A stretch of DNA of 27,157 nucleotides from Akkermansiaceae bacterium UBA3385 (GCA_002358905.1 DEPT01000025.1:4258-31414), one strand, 5' to 3'. Counted from the first letter of the stretch, positions 7,002 to 14,286 are shown. Notes: generated from the sequence alone by a model not told the origin. Numbers and translations: made by a program.

Positions 7002-7835
7002 ATGCCCCAACATACCCTTTCTTTTCAGGACAACATTTGGTTTGATAATCCGTTCGGAATCATCCGGTTTGAATACGATTTGGAACAGGTTTTCAATCGG
7101 GTGGTGAGTGCTGCCTTGTTTGAACAGGCAAGGAGTACGCCATTTATCAAATCAGCGGCGGTGGTGCTGTTCTTCCGCATCGATTCAACGGGATGCGCCT
7201 TCAGCACCAATGCGCAGGCGGAATTTTCATTCCTGTGCACGTTGGACATCGAATCGCCGTATTTCAATGACATGTCGGCCACAACGGACGACTTGGTGAG
7301 CAAAGGGGTAGAGCGCGGGCTTGCATGGCAGCTCAGCGTGAAGCATTGCCACAACGAACAAGCCAAACTCCCCCTGCCGAATTACTATGAACAACTCCCA
7401 CAGGGGTACTGGGTGCACATTCTCCTCGCCGCGAAAAATGCGCTCATGGATTATCTGCTCCAGCCGCAAGCCGAGCTGTCCGCCCCCTGCACTCCCGCCC
7501 ATGCGGAGCAAATCGATGCACTTATCGCCAAGCTGGCCAAGATAACCCTCCACTACGCACCAAACGCAGTCGTGTACCGCAGCACCCTTTTTACTGCCGC
7601 CGACGAACACGGCCGGAGCTACAACACCGATGACTGGTCACAAGCCGCCGAGCTCGAGCTGCTGGCCGAAGAACCCTACGCCACCTTCCTCCACCGCGAC
7701 ACTGCCGCCGACCTCCGCAACATCCTAGCCGCTGCAGGGCTAAACCCAGCCCGCGCGAGACAATACGAAGGCTGCAACGAGAAGTCAGTGGTTGTTACAA
7801 CACAATACCCATATATTGCCCCTATTTATCGGTGA
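7002..7835 (+). CDS. Protein of unknown function, 277 aa
   Basis: I do not recognise a family. The protein is soluble, has no signal peptide or membrane helix and contains an acidic, Tyr/Phe-rich N-terminal half (for example DNPFGIIRFEYDLEQVFNRV) and a helical C-terminal half with DTAADLRNILAAAGL near residues 230-245. It is divergent from the HNH nuclease gene, with 135 nt between them and back-to-back promoters, so a shared regulation is possible. The last 17 or so codons (from about 7785) become AT-rich compared with the GC-rich body, matching the following AT-rich insert, which suggests that the original 3' end was replaced. The start is set by the promoter spacing; no Shine-Dalgarno is visible. 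Confidence 0.6.
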   Translation: MPQHTLSFQDNIWFDNPFGIIRFEYDLEQVFNRVVSAALFEQARSTPFIKSAAVVLFFRIDSTGCAFSTNAQAEFSFLCTLDIESPYFNDMSATTDDLVSKGVERGLAWQLSVKHCHNEQAKLPLPNYYEQLPQGYWVHILLAAKNALMDYLLQPQAELSAPCTPAHAEQIDALIAKLAKITLHYAPNAVVYRSTLFTAADEHGRSYNTDDWSQAAELELLAEEPYATFLHRDTAADLRNILAAAGLNPARARQYEGCNEKSVVVTTQYPYIAPIYR

Positions 7836-7846
7836 TAATTCATCGA

Positions 7847-8200
7847 CTAAACATCAGGCCACATTGGAGCCATAGCTATTCTTTCCAATTCCTGATCTAA
7901 TAACGTAGGGGATTCTTGGTACAGCTTTTGTAAAAGAGTGCCGTCTTCCAAATCACACTCTTCAATTAAGCCCAAGAATGTACTTTCGCTATGAATGCAA
8001 AGAAAATAACGGGCAGACGGGTAAGAATGGACCTTCACAATATTCAATTGCACCCTATACGGCTTGTTATTTTCCTCTACTTTTAGTTGGGCATACTTTG
8101 AAGTAAATGTAGGAGGTATATCATGGACAGACTGTGTATACTCCCATTCTATTGTCTCTTTACGAGATATTAAAGTCCGAACAAAGTCGTCCTTAGTCAT
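7847..8200 (-). CDS. Small soluble protein of unknown function, 117 aa
   Basis: The start lies 2 nt after the stop of the upstream membrane protein gene, so the two form an operon. The sequence is acidic and starts MTKDDFVRTLISRKETIEWE, with a middle predicted beta segment (KPYRVQLNIVKVHSYPSARY) and an acidic C-terminus. No motif is recognised. Its AT-rich composition is like that of the partner gene and unlike that of the flanking genes. Confidence 0.6.
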   Translation of the reverse strand: MTKDDFVRTLISRKETIEWEYTQSVHDIPPTFTSKYAQLKVEENNKPYRVQLNIVKVHSYPSARYFLCIHSESTFLGLIEECDLEDGTLLQKLYQESPTLLDQELERIAMAPMWPDV

Positions 8201-8202
8201 AA

Positions 8203-8778
8203 TTATGCTATATTAAGAATAATGTAAGAAATTGCCATTGCTTGTATCAAACAAACAAATAAAGTAGAAAGATGCCACATAGGGAGAATTCTTTCAACTA
8301 TACGGTACAGGCAACGATGAATAAAACCATCTTTCTGGAACGGATATGTCGCATAGAAAAATGAAGATAAAGGCAACAATGCGGATGCAACAGCGTTAAA
8401 TAAAGACGATAAGGCCAGAATAGCAATAGGCCAATTTAGCTGAGATCTTTGTAATTCATCTGAGAAACCATAAATAGCACAGCCTGTCAGCAAGAGTATC
8501 GATGTGTGAGATAGTGCATTATTCCATGATTTCTCGAGATTTTCCGCACTTTCATAGAACTTTTGCCAATCAGCGGATGTAAATACAGGTTGAGGCTTTC
8601 TATGTTCATCCTTCCTAGGCAATCCCAACAATATAACTATCAGAATTATCAAGCCCCAAATTACACTATATAATTGATTGTGAAAAGAAAGACTTGTAAA
8701 CCATTCCCACACACGTGGAGACATATATAATGCCACGCCAGACCCCAAGCCCAATGTGTAAAATATTAATTTATACAT
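8203..8778 (-). CDS. Multi-pass membrane protein of unknown function, 191 aa
   Basis: Five hydrophobic segments are visible, at about residues 3-20, 34-53, 91-108, 114-143 and 168-190. A charged cytosolic stretch between the second and third includes KDEHRKPQPVFTSADWQKFYESAENLEKSW. It is the first gene of a two-gene unit with the 117-aa protein. No transporter or enzyme signature is seen. The pairing of a small membrane protein and a soluble partner in AT-rich DNA beside defence-type genes makes a membrane-acting toxin or defence effector a possibility, but this is inference only. Confidence 0.6.
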   Translation of the reverse strand: MYKLIFYTLGLGSGVALYMSPRVWEWFTSLSFHNQLYSVIWGLIILIVILLGLPRKDEHRKPQPVFTSADWQKFYESAENLEKSWNNALSHTSILLLTGCAIYGFSDELQRSQLNWPIAILALSSLFNAVASALLPLSSFFYATYPFQKDGFIHRCLYRIVERILPMWHLSTLFVCLIQAMAISYIILNIA

Positions 8779-8937
8779 ATCCTGTCTGATTTCTAGTTAA
8801 CCCTCTGGCAAATAATCGACCAGCAATATTGCGTAGAACTTTACCATTTGTGAATATCGAAGCGAACAAAAACGAACTGACTCAACAAGAAAAACAAAGT
8901 ATTCTATCAAAATAGCAAACAATACTCCCACTAGCAC

Positions 8938-9672
8938 TTACTTCTCCTTGTTCTGGTTCTGGAGGGATTGGAGGGCGTTGAGGTAGCCGGCGGTGACGAT
9001 ACCGGCGGGGAGGGCGATGAGGGCGATGCCGAGGAGGGAGGAGAACATGGTGACACAGCGGCCTATGGTGGAGACGGGGTAGATATCGCCATAGCCCACG
9101 GTGGTGAGGGAGACGGTGGCCCAGTAGAGGGCATCGAAGAAGGAGGGGAAGGTCTGGGGCTCGACGTTGAAGATGATGAGCGAGGAGACCAGGATATATC
9201 CCGCGGCCAGGTAGCCTACGGCCAGCAATGAATCGCGGGATTCCTTCAGGGTGCGCACCACCAGCACCATGTTCTGAGAATGGTGCACCATCTTGAAGAC
9301 AGCCAGCATGCGCAAAATACGCAAGCCGCGCGTGATTCGCAACAGGCGAAAGCCATCGTGAATGAAGGCAAGAGCCGGAAGAATCGACAACATATCCACG
9401 ATGCCGGGCAGTGAGAACGGGTAGCGGATAAAGGGCCAGATGCCACGTTGACCAAAGCGTATATCCGCCGTGAACCAGTTCAGCAGGTAATCGAGAATGA
9501 ACACCGAAACCACCACCACATCCGTAATGGCGAATATCGCGTAATCCTCCTTAAATGCCAGCGGCAGCATGCTGATGACGACCAGAATGAGCATGAACTG
9601 ATTGTACAGGCGGGAAGCCAGCGAGTTCACCTCTTTCAGTTCTACGATGTCGTATATCTTCTGCCGTATCAT
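8938..9672 (-). CDS. Voltage-gated-type potassium channel
   Basis: A 244-residue six-helix channel subunit. The voltage-sensor S4 is seen near residues 108-128 with regularly spaced arginines (FRLLRITRGLRILRMLAVFK), and S1-S3 precede it. The pore loop carries the K+ selectivity filter TVGYGD at 191-196 (context YWATVSLTTVGYGDIYPVS), followed by the S6 helix FSSLLGIALIALPAGIVTAG. The short C-tail ends in QNQNKEK without an RCK domain, like small Kv-type bacterial channels. It forms a tetramer in the inner membrane. The codon composition is GC-rich and host-like, so it is probably not part of the AT-rich inserts on its right-hand side in transcription order. Confidence 0.93.
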   Translation of the reverse strand: MIRQKIYDIVELKEVNSLASRLYNQFMLILVVISMLPLAFKEDYAIFAITDVVVVSVFILDYLLNWFTADIRFGQRGIWPFIRYPFSLPGIVDMLSILPALAFIHDGFRLLRITRGLRILRMLAVFKMVHHSQNMVLVVRTLKESRDSLLAVGYLAAGYILVSSLIIFNVEPQTFPSFFDALYWATVSLTTVGYGDIYPVSTIGRCVTMFSSLLGIALIALPAGIVTAGYLNALQSLQNQNKEK

Positions 9673-9696
9673 ACTATCTGTTTATTTCTTCACCCC

Positions 9697-9725
9697 TTAT
9701 AACATCCACACATCTGGAGTGTCAA
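9697..9725 (-). promoter_or_regulatory. Promoter of the potassium channel gene
   Basis: Minus strand TTGACA (9725-9720), exactly 17 nt, TTATAA (9702-9697). The ATG is 24 nt after the -10 box, giving a short leader. This is the best consensus promoter in the window. Confidence 0.7.
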
Positions 9726-9760
9726 TCCCTTTCCCATGAATACCTGATGGGATAAATCAG

Positions 9761-9786
9761 AAAGCCCCGGTATATTCCGGGGCTTT
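9761..9786 (-). terminator. Intrinsic terminator after the HsdR-N protein gene
   Basis: A perfect 10-bp stem AAAGCCCCGG (9761-9770) and CCGGGGCTTT (9777-9786) with loop TATATT. It lies 23 nt beyond the stop of the minus-strand gene at 9809. The A-rich 5' flank and CTTT 3' end allow function in both directions. Confidence 0.75.
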
Positions 9787-9808
9787 GCAAAAGAATGAAC
9801 GCCGGCTA

Positions 9809-10894
9809 TCAGAGATACAACTTAGCGTACTCAACCAGATCATTGGAGTACTTGTAGATATCTACAATGTTCTCGAGTATAATATTCTTCTCGTTACGTT
9901 CCTTATCAAGCAATGTGAGAGTCTTCTTGGAGTTCTTAAAATAGAATCTGCACAGAGGCTTGCGAACATTAAAATCGAGAAGGACATTGCAATAGCTGCG
10001 GGTATCCTTCAGGAAAATACGCTTGGGATCCACCAACTGAGACAGGATTGCGCGTACAATATGGTAAGCCTCGAGCTCATCCTCTGTTGTTACAATACCG
10101 TCATCCTCCGGCTCCGGAGCTTCCTCCTGTACAGGAGCAGGCGCAGCTACAGGAACTACTGTCTCTACCACCTCAGGAGACACACCATCCAAGGCACTTT
10201 GTAAACGCTCGCTGATGCGGTTATTCAGCCATTCTCGGAAAGCCTGGCTCACCAGCGTGGTAAACTGGGCGCGGCGGTCGGGAGTGAGCATGCCACCATA
10301 CACCTGTTTGGCAAAGAGGCGGACAAACTCCTCCGAGGGAGACTCCAGTTCCTTGCTGAACAAATGCCGAATCTGCTTCTTGTATTTCAGCTCAGATGCA
10401 TTACTCAGAATATTGTCCAAATCAAACATAGATTTGGAGAACTTCTTAACCTCAGCAACCTTACGGGCATCCACATCCTCCAGGGAGAACTCGAAGAAAG
10501 GACGGTCATCCATTTTATTAGGAGCCTCAATATCAGTAAAAAACTTATACTCCACGCCGTTAGTCAGAATTGCAAAGCGCGCATCAGTGCATGCAAAGTA
10601 GCGGTATAATTGAGAGGCATGGTTAATGTTGAGCGCAGTATTAATTGCCTTACACTCTATAAGAATGGCAGGTGCACCATCCTTCATGATTACATAGTCC
10701 ACCTTCTCACCCTTTTTTGTACCTACATCAGAGGTATATTCGGGGACAACCTCAAAAGGATCAAAAACATTGTACCCCAGAGCCTGAAGGAAAGGCATTA
10801 CAAGCGCGTTCTTCGTGGCCTCCTCCGTCTGAACGGTTTCACGCAAGCGGGGAAGTCGCGATGCCAACTGAGAGAGTGAATCTATGATATCCAT
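9809..10894 (-). CDS. Stand-alone type I restriction HsdR N-terminal-type nuclease-fold protein
   Basis: The N-terminal domain (about residues 15-160) matches the HSDR_N_2 PD-(D/E)xK fold. It shows TEEATKNALVMPFLQALGY, then EKVDYVIM with Asp66, then ILIECKA with Glu80 and Lys82 as the D-ExK catalytic set, and the segment QLYRYFACTDARFAILTNG typical of these domains. A linker rich in Pro, Ala and Glu (about residues 247-272) joins it to a small C-terminal domain with DTRSYCNVLLD. There is no helicase part and no hsdM or hsdS nearby. Single-protein homologues grouped in COG4748 are widespread and mostly uncharacterised; a DNase or a DNA-binding role is plausible. It is monocistronic, with its own promoter and terminator. 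Confidence 0.85.
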   Translation of the reverse strand: MDIIDSLSQLASRLPRLRETVQTEEATKNALVMPFLQALGYNVFDPFEVVPEYTSDVGTKKGEKVDYVIMKDGAPAILIECKAINTALNINHASQLYRYFACTDARFAILTNGVEYKFFTDIEAPNKMDDRPFFEFSLEDVDARKVAEVKKFSKSMFDLDNILSNASELKYKKQIRHLFSKELESPSEEFVRLFAKQVYGGMLTPDRRAQFTTLVSQAFREWLNNRISERLQSALDGVSPEVVETVVPVAAPAPVQEEAPEPEDDGIVTTEDELEAYHIVRAILSQLVDPKRIFLKDTRSYCNVLLDFNVRKPLCRFYFKNSKKTLTLLDKERNEKNIILENIVDIYKYSNDLVEYAKLYL

Positions 10895-10907
10895 ATGTCT
10901 AAACTGT

Positions 10908-10935
10908 ATTCTAGCCTATCTGTCATTAAATGCAA
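10908..10935 (-). promoter_or_regulatory. Promoter of the HsdR-N protein gene
   Basis: Minus strand TTGCAT (10935-10930), 16-nt spacer, TAGAAT (10913-10908); 13 nt remain to the ATG. Confidence 0.6.
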
Positions 10936-11097
10936 GTAAAAAGCAAGTCACCTCAATTCCTCCGGCACGAGTCTCCTATCTCCACAAATCGGGAATTTGC
11001 ACCTCTTTATTCCAATTTTGAGGTATTTTCCCGCGCATACCAAAGCGAAGCTGCAAGCCCATATATGAGAGGAAGCGGATAACATATTCCTCCCAGC

Positions 11098-11155
11098 CCC
11101 GGCAAAGCCGGGCACTTCCCACTTCCCACTTCCCACTTCCCACCTCGCACTTCGA
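11098..11155. repeat. Composite repeat: GC hairpin plus heptamer tract (copy 3)
   Basis: The hairpin CCCGGC-AAA-GCCGGG (11098-11112) is followed 1 nt later by four exact ACTTCCC units (11114-11141) and then ACCTCGC and ACTTCGA (to 11155). It is the cleanest tandem array in the window and sits 58 nt upstream of the ribonuclease Z start. The rest of the 10936-11097 stretch holds nothing I can name. Confidence 0.8.
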
Positions 11156-11178
11156 CATTGCATTGTCGCGCTGAGTTC

Positions 11179-11207
11179 TTGACTTTTGGGTGATGCTGTG
11201 AGAAACT
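11179..11207 (+). promoter_or_regulatory. Promoter of ribonuclease Z gene
   Basis: TTGACT (11179-11184), 17-nt spacer, GAAACT (11202-11207), then six bases and the GTG start at 11214. The -10 box is weak, but the geometry equals that of other genes here and predicts a leaderless mRNA. Confidence 0.48.
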
Positions 11208-11213
11208 CGGGGC

Positions 11214-12134
11214 GTGCTCGATATCTGTCTTCTGGGAACCGGCGGGACACTGCCGCTGGTGAATCGCTGGCTCACCTCGCTGATGGTGCGCTACCAGGGG
11301 CACAGCGTGCTGATTGATTGCGGGGAGGGCACGCAGATTGCCGCCCAGCGCGTGGGGATGAGCCTGAAGCAGGTGGATAAGATTCTTATCACCCACCTGC
11401 ATGCCGACCATATTTCCGGGCTGCCGGGGCTGCTGCTGACCATGGGCAACATGGGCCGCGAGGAGGAGCTTTCCATCATCGGCCCTGCGGGGACGGAGCG
11501 CGTGGTGAATGCGCTGCGCACGATTGCGCCGAATCTGCCTTTCGATATCCGGGTGAGTGAGCTGGAGACGGCGGAGGAGACGATGTTTTTCCTGGATTGC
11601 GATATTCATGCCTTCCAGGTGCACCACGGTGTGCCTTGCTATGGCTACAGCTTCACCCTGCCCCGCGCGGGTAAGTTCGATGCGGCGCGTGCCCGCGAAC
11701 AGGGGATTCCGATGGAGTTCTGGGGCCGCCTGCAGAAGAAGGGCGAGACGATTGAGCACGAGGGCCGCGTCTTTACGCCGGATATGGTGCTGGGGCCGCC
11801 GCGCCGGGGGCTGAAGCTGACCTATTGCACGGATACGCGCCCGGTGCCGGCGATTTCTGCCGCCGCGAAGGATTCTGATTTGTTTATCTGCGAGGGGATG
11901 TATGGCGAGGACGAGATGCTGCCGAAGGCGCGGGAGAACCGCCACATGCTGTTCAGCGAGGCCGCCCGCCTGGCTGCCGATGCCGGCGGCGTGAAGGAAC
12001 TCTGGCTCACCCATTTCAGCCCCAGTCTGCCGAATCCGAAGGCCTACCGCGATGTGGCCCGTGCCATTTTCCCGAACACCGAAGTCCCCCGCGACGGATG
12101 GGTGAAGACGCTGCAGTTCGACGAGTCGAACTGA
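11214..12134 (+). CDS. rnz: Ribonuclease Z (tRNA 3' endonuclease)
   Basis: A 306-residue metallo-beta-lactamase-fold enzyme that removes 3' trailers from tRNA precursors in the cytosol. The start is a GTG: translation from it gives the family beginning LDICLLGTGGTLPLVNRWLTS. The zinc motif HLHADH is at residues 61-66, and further ligands follow in the HHGVPCYGY segment, the Asp of CTDTRP and the His of LTHFSP near residue 268. The segment GPPRRGLKL and the exosite-like RAREQGIPMEFWGRLQKKGE are typical of the short-form enzyme (elaC/rnz). Length is normal. It stands alone between repeat-bearing intergenic regions. Confidence 0.95.
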   Translation: MLDICLLGTGGTLPLVNRWLTSLMVRYQGHSVLIDCGEGTQIAAQRVGMSLKQVDKILITHLHADHISGLPGLLLTMGNMGREEELSIIGPAGTERVVNALRTIAPNLPFDIRVSELETAEETMFFLDCDIHAFQVHHGVPCYGYSFTLPRAGKFDAARAREQGIPMEFWGRLQKKGETIEHEGRVFTPDMVLGPPRRGLKLTYCTDTRPVPAISAAAKDSDLFICEGMYGEDEMLPKARENRHMLFSEAARLAADAGGVKELWLTHFSPSLPNPKAYRDVARAIFPNTEVPRDGWVKTLQFDESN

Positions 12135-12137
12135 TTT

Positions 12138-12223
12138 TGGATGTATTAAATTCCGTAGGCTTCCAGCCCGCCTGATTTTTCAATTCGTAATTCGTACTTC
12201 GGAATTCGTAATTCGTACTTCCC
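12138..12223. repeat. Composite repeat (copy 4) downstream of rnz
   Basis: A stretch GATTTTGGATGTATTAAATT followed by an imperfect hairpin (AGGCTTCCAGCCCGCCTG, near 12157-12174) precedes a heptamer tract at 12182-12223: AATTCGT, AATTCGT, ACTTCGG, AATTCGT, AATTCGT, ACTTCCC. The first part is repeated with few changes at 12665-12709. It may also end rnz transcription. Confidence 0.7.
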
Positions 12224-12287
12224 CTCTCCCTTCTTGCCTATAGAATGATTCCAAAGTAGAGTGTTTGGGGATATTGCCCGACGGACG

Positions 12288-12381
12288 AAGTTAAAATAAC
12301 GCCGAGGTTTATTTTAAGTTCGAGGCCCAAAATAAAATATCTTACCGTGTTATTTTAACTTTGGGGTCGAAAATAAAATGA
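12288..12381. repeat. AT-rich nested inverted and direct repeats
   Basis: A perfect 13-bp inverted repeat (AAGTTAAAATAAC at 12288-12300, GTTATTTTAACTT at 12349-12361) encloses an inner hairpin (TTTATTTT at 12308-12315, AAAATAAA at 12329-12336). The block 12308-12340 is repeated imperfectly at 12349-12381 with period 41, each copy able to form its own hairpin. No coding function is seen; it looks like a cruciform-prone or mobile-element-derived repeat. Confidence 0.65.
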
Positions 12382-12583
12382 CGAGTAGTTTCCTGGGGGA
12401 TTTTCCGGGGGAAAAGGGCATTCAAGAGGGTGGGCAGAGGAAATTTTTAATTTTTTCCTATTTATTTGAACGGATTTGCTGCGGGGTGCATCTATACCTA
12501 CAGAAGAAGCCCACAACGCGCGATAATGAGTGGGTTTTATTCAAAGTCTTTTTCATGTAGTTTCATAGTTGATTAGAGAGTGG

Positions 12584-12619
12584 GGTCGGGTTCCCGAAAG
12601 GGAGCCCGGCCTTGTTTTT
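12584..12619 (+). terminator. Strong intrinsic terminator without an assigned gene
   Basis: A 12-bp stem with G-U pairs (GGTCGGGTTCCC at 12584-12595, GGGAGCCCGGCC at 12600-12611), a GAAA tetraloop and the tail TTGTTTTT. It is 450 nt after rnz with no convincing plus-strand gene between, so it either ends a long rnz 3' UTR, ends a small RNA, or is a hairpin of the composite repeat family, since a heptamer tract follows at once. Confidence 0.7.
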
Positions 12620-12621
12620 GG

Positions 12622-12677
12622 GGATGTAGGATGTTGGATATAGGATATAGGATGTTGGATTTTTGATTTTTGATGTG
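12622..12677. repeat. Heptamer tract (copy 5), eight units
   Basis: Period-7 units GGATGTA, GGATGTT, GGATATA, GGATATA, GGATGTT, GGATTTT, TGATTTT, TGATGTG lie between two GC hairpins (12584-12611 and 12687-12702). This is the second longest tract in the window by unit number. Confidence 0.8.
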
Positions 12678-12686
12678 TTGAATTCC

Positions 12687-12709
12687 GCGGGCGTTCGCCC
12701 GCCTGTTTT
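12687..12709 (+). terminator. Terminator-like hairpin of the composite repeat
   Basis: GCGGGC (12687-12692) and GCCCGC (12697-12702) with loop GTTC, then CTG and TTTT to 12709. Its surroundings repeat those of 12138-12181. Confidence 0.5.
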
Positions 12710-12791
12710 CACACCACATACTTCGCCAGACTCGGTGCAGCGCGCCACTTAGTAACACACCGGCGCAGCGATAGCAGCGCCCGAACTCTAC

Positions 12792-12826
12792 ACATTCTAC
12801 ATTCAACATCCGAAATTCAAAATTTC
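12792..12826. repeat. Heptamer tract (copy 6)
   Basis: Units ACATTCT, ACATTCA, ACATCCG, AAATTCA, AAATTTC, ending 15 nt before the stop codon of the minus-strand NAD(P)HX repair gene. The 12710-12791 stretch between this and the previous repeat shows nothing recognisable. Confidence 0.7.
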
Positions 12827-12840
12827 CTTTCACCTTGCTA

Positions 12841-14280
12841 TCAAGCGAGAACATGCGGGATGAAGGCGGCGGTATCGGTGGCGCGAATGGCGAGGGGGTA
12901 GCCGGTGGCAGCCCAGGCGGATTCGGCAGCAAGGCCGCAGACATAGGCCCCGGCGGCAGCGGCGCGGTGAGGGGCCAGGCCCTGGGCAGCGAGGGCACCG
13001 ATGACGCCGGCAAGCACATCGCCCTGGCCGCCATTGGCCATGAAGGGGCCGCCGGTGGTGTTGTAGAGCACGCGGCCACGGTCAGCAATGATGGTGCGGG
13101 CGCCTTTCAGCAGCAGGGTGCATTCATACTGCGCAAGATAACGCGCCACGACCTCTCGGCGCGAAGCGGCGGGGCGAGGGTCGAGCCGACGCATTTCGCC
13201 CGGGTGCGGGGTCAGAATCCAGTTCGGCTGCGGCTGCCAGCCATTTGCCGCAGCGGTGTTCAGGGCATCGGCATCGAGCACGACGGTGCCTTCAAACTCC
13301 ATGGCCAGGCGGCGCAGGGATTCTGCCGCCACCGGCTGCACCTCGCCCAGGCCGGGGCCAATCACCAGCGCCTGGGCAGCGGGTTCCTGAATATCGGCAT
13401 AGGAGCCGACCGGGCGCACCATCACCTCCGGCGCCACACGAGCGGCCAGAACGGGATACACCGGCGGCAGGCAATACAGCACCACCAGCCCGGCACCGGC
13501 CGCCAGTGCGGCCTCGGCACACATCTGCGCCGCGCCGACCATGCCCACGCTGCCCGCCACAATGGCTACGCGCCCGGCGCGGTTCTTGAAACACGAATAC
13601 GCCCGCCGCGGCAGAAGCGGCAGCAGTTCAGCAGCATCGGCCACGCGCGCAGCATCGGCCAGCGGCAGCGCCCCCACCTCCGGCAGAGGAATGCAGAACA
13701 GGCGCCCCACGGCATCCTCCGCACCATCTGCCAGAAGCCCGGGTTTCACCGCGCCGATGACCGCCGTGGCATCTGCCAGCACCACATCGGCCCCGCAGGT
13801 GCCCGTGGCGGCATCCAGCCCGGTGGGGATATCAATGGCCAGGGTCAGGCTGCGGGGGCTGGCGGCGCGCAGGGTATTCAGCTCGTGCACCAGGGCGGTA
13901 TACGCCGGGCGCAGTTCTCCCACGGCCCCGCTGCCGAGCAGGCCATCAATAATCAGCAAGCCTTCCTCCAGCTGCGGCACCCCCTGCTCCTCCAGCCCGG
14001 TGAGCTGAGCCGCCGCATCTGCCGAGAGCCCCCCGGCGCAGCGCAGCGTGACCGGGCAGCCCCAGCGGGACGCCAGGCCGATGGCATCTCCGGCGTTGTT
14101 GCCGGTGCCGGCATAGACCACCACGCGGGTGGGAGCAAAATCCCGCAGCATGGGCTCCGTGCAAGCAGTACGCCACAGGCGGTCTATCACGGTGTTCATG
14201 AGTTCCAGTGAACTCACCGCCCCCGCGGCAAAGAGCCGCTGCTCTGCCTCGCGCACACTCTGGCTTGTCGATATCTGCAT
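12841..14280 (-). CDS. nnrDE: Bifunctional NAD(P)H-hydrate epimerase / ADP-dependent dehydratase
   Basis: A 479-residue fusion that repairs hydrated NADH and NADPH. The N-terminal YjeF-like epimerase domain has VVYAGTGNNAGDAIGLA (near 53-70; family GxGNNGGDG) and AIDIPTGLDAATG. The C-terminal ribokinase-like dehydratase domain begins after about residue 215 and shows RRAYSCFKNRAGRVAIVAGS, VIGPGLGE, VVLDADALN, WILTPHPGEMRRL, TLLLKGARTII and the nucleotide-site segment ANGGQGDVLAGVIGALAAQG near 415-435. In the epimerase motif one Gly is Ala (NNAGD), a mild change. The start is fixed by the promoter 6 nt upstream, giving MQISTSQSVREAEQRLFA. Domain order and length are as in Escherichia coli Nnr. 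Confidence 0.95.
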   Translation of the reverse strand: MQISTSQSVREAEQRLFAAGAVSSLELMNTVIDRLWRTACTEPMLRDFAPTRVVVYAGTGNNAGDAIGLASRWGCPVTLRCAGGLSADAAAQLTGLEEQGVPQLEEGLLIIDGLLGSGAVGELRPAYTALVHELNTLRAASPRSLTLAIDIPTGLDAATGTCGADVVLADATAVIGAVKPGLLADGAEDAVGRLFCIPLPEVGALPLADAARVADAAELLPLLPRRAYSCFKNRAGRVAIVAGSVGMVGAAQMCAEAALAAGAGLVVLYCLPPVYPVLAARVAPEVMVRPVGSYADIQEPAAQALVIGPGLGEVQPVAAESLRRLAMEFEGTVVLDADALNTAAANGWQPQPNWILTPHPGEMRRLDPRPAASRREVVARYLAQYECTLLLKGARTIIADRGRVLYNTTGGPFMANGGQGDVLAGVIGALAAQGLAPHRAAAAGAYVCGLAAESAWAATGYPLAIRATDTAAFIPHVLA

Positions 14281-14286
14281 GGTGAC

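Noticed and set aside
11114..11155. Heptamer array as a CRISPR array
   Set aside because: Units are 7 nt without spacers; no cas genes are present in the window.
11007..12014. 335-aa minus-strand frame opposite rnz
   Set aside because: The plus strand encodes a complete RNase Z; the opposite frame is rich in His, Arg and Gln and has no domain.
12378..12560. 60-aa plus-strand frame between the AT-rich repeats and the terminator
   Set aside because: Low-quality composition, overlaps repeats, no ribosome binding site or promoter in place, and no recognisable domain.
12835..14211. 458-aa plus-strand frame opposite the NAD(P)HX repair gene
   Set aside because: A shadow of a GC-rich gene with all expected domains on the minus strand.
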